In this document: positions 13,825-16,559 of the stretch, piece after piece
Position numbering within the stretch: position 1 is the first letter of the stretch
How the letters are laid out: every line of letters starts with the position of its first letter
Assembly (NCBI GenBank): GCA_937868205.1
Contig: CALMMC010000152.1
Coordinates: forward strand, 1 to 16,559
DNA length: 16,559 bases
Origin: JAAZPG01 sp012797375
GTDB taxonomy: Bacteria > Acidobacteriota > Aminicenantia > Aminicenantales > UBA4085
Direction of reading: 5' to 3'
Position numbers and translations under genes: made by a program
Notes under the pieces: generated by a model
Databases searched by the model: none
The model's input: only the letters and a program-made list of their open reading frames with translations
Told to the model about the DNA's origin: nothing

Positions 13825-13852
13825 ATTATATACGTTTTTACCCGCTTCGGGT
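13825..13852 (-). promoter_or_regulatory. M16 gene promoter with an overlapping short palindrome
   Basis: On the minus strand a perfect TATAAT (13830-13825) within GTATATAATG lies about 40 nt before the M16 start. No consensus -35 is present. Instead a small palindrome ACCCG-AAG-CGGGT (13852-13840) covers the -35/spacer zone and could be an operator for a regulator. Confidence 0.5.
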
Positions 13853-14077
13853 TATCGCCCTTCGCCCCGGCGCGGACGAGGGAGGATCCGTCCCCTCGAG
13901 GATTCCCCGGTCCGCCGACGACTCCCGATTTCCGCCGAATCCGGGCCGGATCCGCGGATTTTCCGCATCGGTCTTTTCCTTTTTTGTTTTAAAATCGGGA
14001 AACGGGCGAGCCGGCGGGATCGGCCGTCCGCGGGATGTGAAATCGGGAGACACGGAAAGACCTCTTCGCCCGAAATC
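13853..14077. other. Divergent intergenic region between the M16 gene and yigZ
   Basis: No gene is supported here; the long minus-strand open frame that spans it is an antisense shadow of yigZ. A TAAAAT at 13990-13995 preceded by T-rich sequence may be the -10 of a yigZ promoter, but no -35 is visible. The rest is GC-rich without repeats that I could recognise. Confidence 0.5.
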
Positions 14078-14092
14078 AAGGAGAGGGGGCTT

Positions 14093-14737
14093 GTGTCTCC
14101 TGATTTCTTTTGCTACGTTGAGACCGGCATGCGAACGATCGTCGGCGAGGCGGAAATCAAGACCGAGGTCAAGCGGTCGCGGTTCATCGGCCGGAGCTTC
14201 ATCCGCTCGACGCCGGACGAAGCCCTGGCCGCGGTCAAAACGCTCCGCGCGTCCGAGCCCGGAGCCACCCACCACTGCTGGGCCTACCGCCTCGGCCGGG
14301 ACGGGGAACAAGCCCGCTACCATGACGACGGCGAGCCCCAGGGCACGGCCGGCCCGCCCATTCTCGAGGTCCTGAAAAAGAACGGCGTCACCAACGTCCT
14401 GCTCGTCGTCACCCGCTATTTCGGCGGCGTCAAGCTGGGGGCCGGCGGCCTCGTCCGGGCTTACGGCGACGCGGCCAAGCGGGTGCTGGAAAAATCGGGG
14501 CTCAAGAATCTTCGTTGGATGGTCGAGGCGGAGGCGGAAGTCCCCTATCCCCTGCTCGGCACGTTCGAAAGCTTCCTGGCCGGCGAGGACGCCGAGGTCA
14601 CCGGAAAGACGTACGGCGAGCATGTCACGATCCGGCTTCGCCTGCCCGCGGCCCGCGAGGAGGCGCTCCGGGAATATTACGCCGCCCTCACTTCCGGCCA
14701 ATCCTCTCTCCTCATCCTCGGCCGGGATTTCCGCTGA
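14093..14737 (+). CDS. yigZ: YigZ / IMPACT family protein
   Basis: This 214-aa protein has the conserved IMPACT N-terminal domain: EIKTEVKRSRFIG (21-33), THHCWAYRLG (59-68), HDDGEPQGTAG (77-87) and the signature TRYFGGVKLGAGGLVRAY (107-124). A smaller C-terminal DUF1949-like ferredoxin-fold domain follows from about 146. Length and layout match E. coli YigZ. The family is thought to bind RNA, ribosomes or a translation factor; the exact bacterial role is not established. It is cytoplasmic, with no signal. I accept GTG 14093 because AAGGAG (14078-14083) lies 9 nt upstream. ATG 14129, which would give MRTIVGEAEIK, is a plausible shorter start. It is divergent from the M16 gene, and 225 nt separate it from the M14 gene, which has its own promoter. 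Confidence 0.94.
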   Translation: MSPDFFCYVETGMRTIVGEAEIKTEVKRSRFIGRSFIRSTPDEALAAVKTLRASEPGATHHCWAYRLGRDGEQARYHDDGEPQGTAGPPILEVLKKNGVTNVLLVVTRYFGGVKLGAGGLVRAYGDAAKRVLEKSGLKNLRWMVEAEAEVPYPLLGTFESFLAGEDAEVTGKTYGEHVTIRLRLPAAREEALREYYAALTSGQSSLLILGRDFR

Positions 14738-14898
14738 GCCGGCCGGTCGCGTCGAGGGATCCGTTCCCGCGGCCTCCACCCGCCCGGGCGCCCGGAACAC
14801 CTGTCGAAGCTCCTTCACCCGGCGCGGGATCCCGGGAATCGGGGAATCTTCCGCCGCGCACCGGTGAGAACCTCGGGGATGGGGATTCATTCCCGCGT

Positions 14899-14927
14899 TT
14901 GACAGACTTGACCGGATGGCCTATTTT
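14899..14927 (+). promoter_or_regulatory. Sigma70 promoter of the M14 carboxypeptidase gene
   Basis: A consensus TTGACA (14899-14904), a 17-nt spacer and TATTTT (14922-14927) place the transcript start near 14934, about 28 nt before ATG 14963. The intervening 14738-14898 stretch after yigZ is GC-rich with no gene and no convincing terminator. Confidence 0.7.
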
Positions 14928-14962
14928 AAGCCTTCGACGAAATTCTTTTAAGGATAGAGGCC

Positions 14963-16559
14963 ATGACCACGATTCTCCCGCGTTCCTTCCGGCCGGCGGC
15001 CGCCGCTCTTCTGACCCTCGGCTTTCTCTGCCTCGGGCCGATCGCGACGCGCCTCCAAGCCGATCCGCCTCTCCTGACCAAGGCCGAGGCGACGGACTTC
15101 AAGGCCACCTCGCGCCACGCCGACGTCCGGGCCTTCATCGACGAGCTGCAGAAACGCAGCCCGCTCGTCCGGATTGAATCCATCGGCCGGACGGCCGGCG
15201 GCTTCGACATCCCCGCCCTCATCGTGGCCGACCCGCCGGTCGCTTCGCCGGAACAGCTGCGCCGCGACGGCCGGGCCGTCGTCTACTTCCAGGCCAACAT
15301 CCACGCCGGCGAGGTCGAGGGCAAGGAGGCCTGCCTGATGCTGGCCCGGGACATCGCCGCCGCGGCGAAGCGTCCCTGGCTGGAAAAAATCGTTCTGGTC
15401 ATCGTCCCCAACCTCAACGCCGACGGCAACGAGAAAATCGACCCCCGCAACCGCTCCTACCAGCCCGGGCCGGCCGAGGGCGTCGGTCTCCGGACCAACG
15501 GCTGGAACCTCGACCTCAACCGCGACGGGATGAAGCTGGAGAGCCCGGAGATCTCGGCCGTCGTCCGCAACGTGTACCTGCGCTGGGATCCCCTGATCTT
15601 CGTCGACTGCCACACGACCAACGGCTCCTTCCACCAGGAGGTGGTCACCTACGGCTGGAGCGCCAACCCCAACGTCGACCGCGAGATCCGAACTTATATG
15701 AGCGAGGCCATGATGCCGGCCGTCGAGAAAATCAACGAGGACAAGCACGGCGTCCTGACGTGCGGCTACGGCTATTTCCGCGACGATAAGGATCCGGACA
15801 AGGGCTGGACGGCGATGGAATTCGAGCCCCGCTTCTCGACCAATTATTTCGCCCTGCGCAACCGCTTCGCCATCCTGATCGAGAACAACGTCTACGCCGA
15901 ATACAAGGACCGGGTCTGGGGCAATTATCATTATCTCGAGTCCCTCCTCGAATACGCCTCGGCCCATGTCGACGAGATGAAAGCCCTGGCCGCGGCGGCC
16001 GACGCCCGGTCCGTCCGGCGGGGAATGAACCCGTCCGCCGGCGATGGGTTCGGCTTGGAATACGATTACCGTCCCCTCAAGAATCCCATCACCGTCTACG
16101 CCTACGAAACCGAAGTCATCGGGACCGAGGGCGCCTGGCCCCGGCGCCGATCCACGGGCAAGCTTCATGTCCGGACGGTTCCCTATTACGCCGACGGCTT
16201 CGCCACCCGCTCGGTTCCGTTCCCGGCCGCCTACCTCGTCCCGGTGACCGAGCCCGCCGTCCTCGACCTGCTGCTCCGCCACGGCCTGGCCGTCGAGCGG
16301 TTGACCGCCCCGGTCGAAGCGGACGTCGAGACGTTCAAGATCAGCGAGATCAAGGCGCCCGACCGGCTCTACCAGGGCCACCGGCTGAACGCGGTCAAGG
16401 GCGAGTACCTTCCGGGGAAAGCGGCCTTCCCGGAGGGAACCCTCGTCATCTCCACCGCCCAGCCTCTCGGCATGCTGGCCGCCTGCCTGTTGGAACCGGA
16501 AAGCGGAGACGGGCTGGTCGCTTGGAACTACCTCGACAAGCACCTGTCCTCCAGCTGGG
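14963..16559 (+). CDS. Exported M14 family zinc carboxypeptidase, 3' end beyond the window
   Basis: The frame is open from ATG 14963 to the last base (532 codons seen, no stop). AAGGA at 14950-14954 lies 8 nt before the ATG. A signal peptide (about residues 1-33, PAAAALLTLGFLCLG then LQA) directs export. The M14 zinc site is complete: HAGEVEGKE gives H114 and E117, and VDCHTTNG gives H217. R187 in LNRDG and E307 in LIENN fit the substrate-binding and catalytic residues. The catalytic domain occupies about 45-330; the following ~200 residues are an additional C-terminal region of unknown role. It should remove amino acids from peptides in the periplasm or outside the cell, in line with the M16 peptidase. 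The subfamily is not assigned. Confidence 0.93.
   Translation, partial: MTTILPRSFRPAAAALLTLGFLCLGPIATRLQADPPLLTKAEATDFKATSRHADVRAFIDELQKRSPLVRIESIGRTAGGFDIPALIVADPPVASPEQLRRDGRAVVYFQANIHAGEVEGKEACLMLARDIAAAAKRPWLEKIVLVIVPNLNADGNEKIDPRNRSYQPGPAEGVGLRTNGWNLDLNRDGMKLESPEISAVVRNVYLRWDPLIFVDCHTTNGSFHQEVVTYGWSANPNVDREIRTYMSEAMMPAVEKINEDKHGVLTCGYGYFRDDKDPDKGWTAMEFEPRFSTNYFALRNRFAILIENNVYAEYKDRVWGNYHYLESLLEYASAHVDEMKALAAAADARSVRRGMNPSAGDGFGLEYDYRPLKNPITVYAYETEVIGTEGAWPRRRSTGKLHVRTVPYYADGFATRSVPFPAAYLVPVTEPAVLDLLLRHGLAVERLTAPVEADVETFKISEIKAPDRLYQGHRLNAVKGEYLPGKAAFPEGTLVISTAQPLGMLAACLLEPESGDGLVAWNYLDKHLSSSW

Noticed and set aside
13838..14890. Minus-strand 350-codon frame covering yigZ and its upstream region
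   Set aside because: It is antisense to the well-supported YigZ protein and has no ribosome-binding site or recognisable domain.
14948..16543. Minus-strand 531-codon frame antisense to the M14 gene
   Set aside because: The plus strand encodes a complete M14 zinc site, signal peptide and ribosome-binding site. The antisense frame is a Val/Gly/Asp-rich shadow.

Overview
The window looks like a metagenome-style fragment of a GC-rich, Gram-negative bacterial chromosome. The diderm assignment rests on a TonB-dependent outer-membrane receptor, three predicted lipoproteins and exported peptidases. The sulfatase-like proteins ending in an SLGYxGN-type tail, the exported M14 and M16 peptidases, and intergenic repeats built on TTCCGAATTAA/CCATTTCCGTATT are features I associate with Acidobacteriota, possibly the Aminicenantia (Candidatus Aminicenantes) lineage. 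That assignment is inference from style; there is no rRNA or marker gene to prove it.

Layout. Bases 1-127 are an exact copy of 3653-3779, an internal piece of the secernin-like peptidase gene. They abut a complete IS21-family element (128-2295, istA-istB, 52-bp imperfect terminal inverted repeats, no target-site duplication). The right end of the element cuts a small minus-strand gene resembling an HNH-endonuclease-associated repeat protein. Next comes an AT-rich islet with a small lipoprotein gene (2579-3043, minus). The GC-rich backbone then resumes on the minus strand: a secernin-like C69 peptidase (3428-4765), a ~630-bp repeat-bearing gene-free stretch, a TonB-dependent receptor (5456-7399) with its own strong promoter and terminator, two tandem paralogous sulfatase-like lipoproteins (7569-9185 and 9189-10817) forming one operon, and a two-domain M16 metallopeptidase (11012-13786). 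After a divergent intergenic region, the plus strand carries a YigZ/IMPACT-family protein (14093-14737) and an exported M14 zinc carboxypeptidase (14963 to beyond the window end).

How the genes may work together. Three peptidase-family genes (M14, M16, C69), a TonB receptor and two surface or periplasmic alkaline-phosphatase-fold lipoproteins suggest a cell that scavenges peptides and decorated polymers. Promoters and terminators divide them into separate transcription units, so a single pathway is not demonstrated.

The most interesting points are: (1) the sulfatase-like pair has Thr where sulfatases carry the formylglycine Cys/Ser, plus a ~120-residue beta-rich insertion, and the active-site segment is identical at DNA level between copies while the insertion has diverged; (2) the exact 127-bp repeat at the window edge, which looks like a graph junction and may record an insertion allele of the IS in the C69 gene; (3) the IS-truncated HNH-repeat gene and the adjacent AT-rich lipoprotein islet; (4) a dispersed intergenic repeat family upstream of the C69 gene. 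I did not see a complete novel defence or mobile system.
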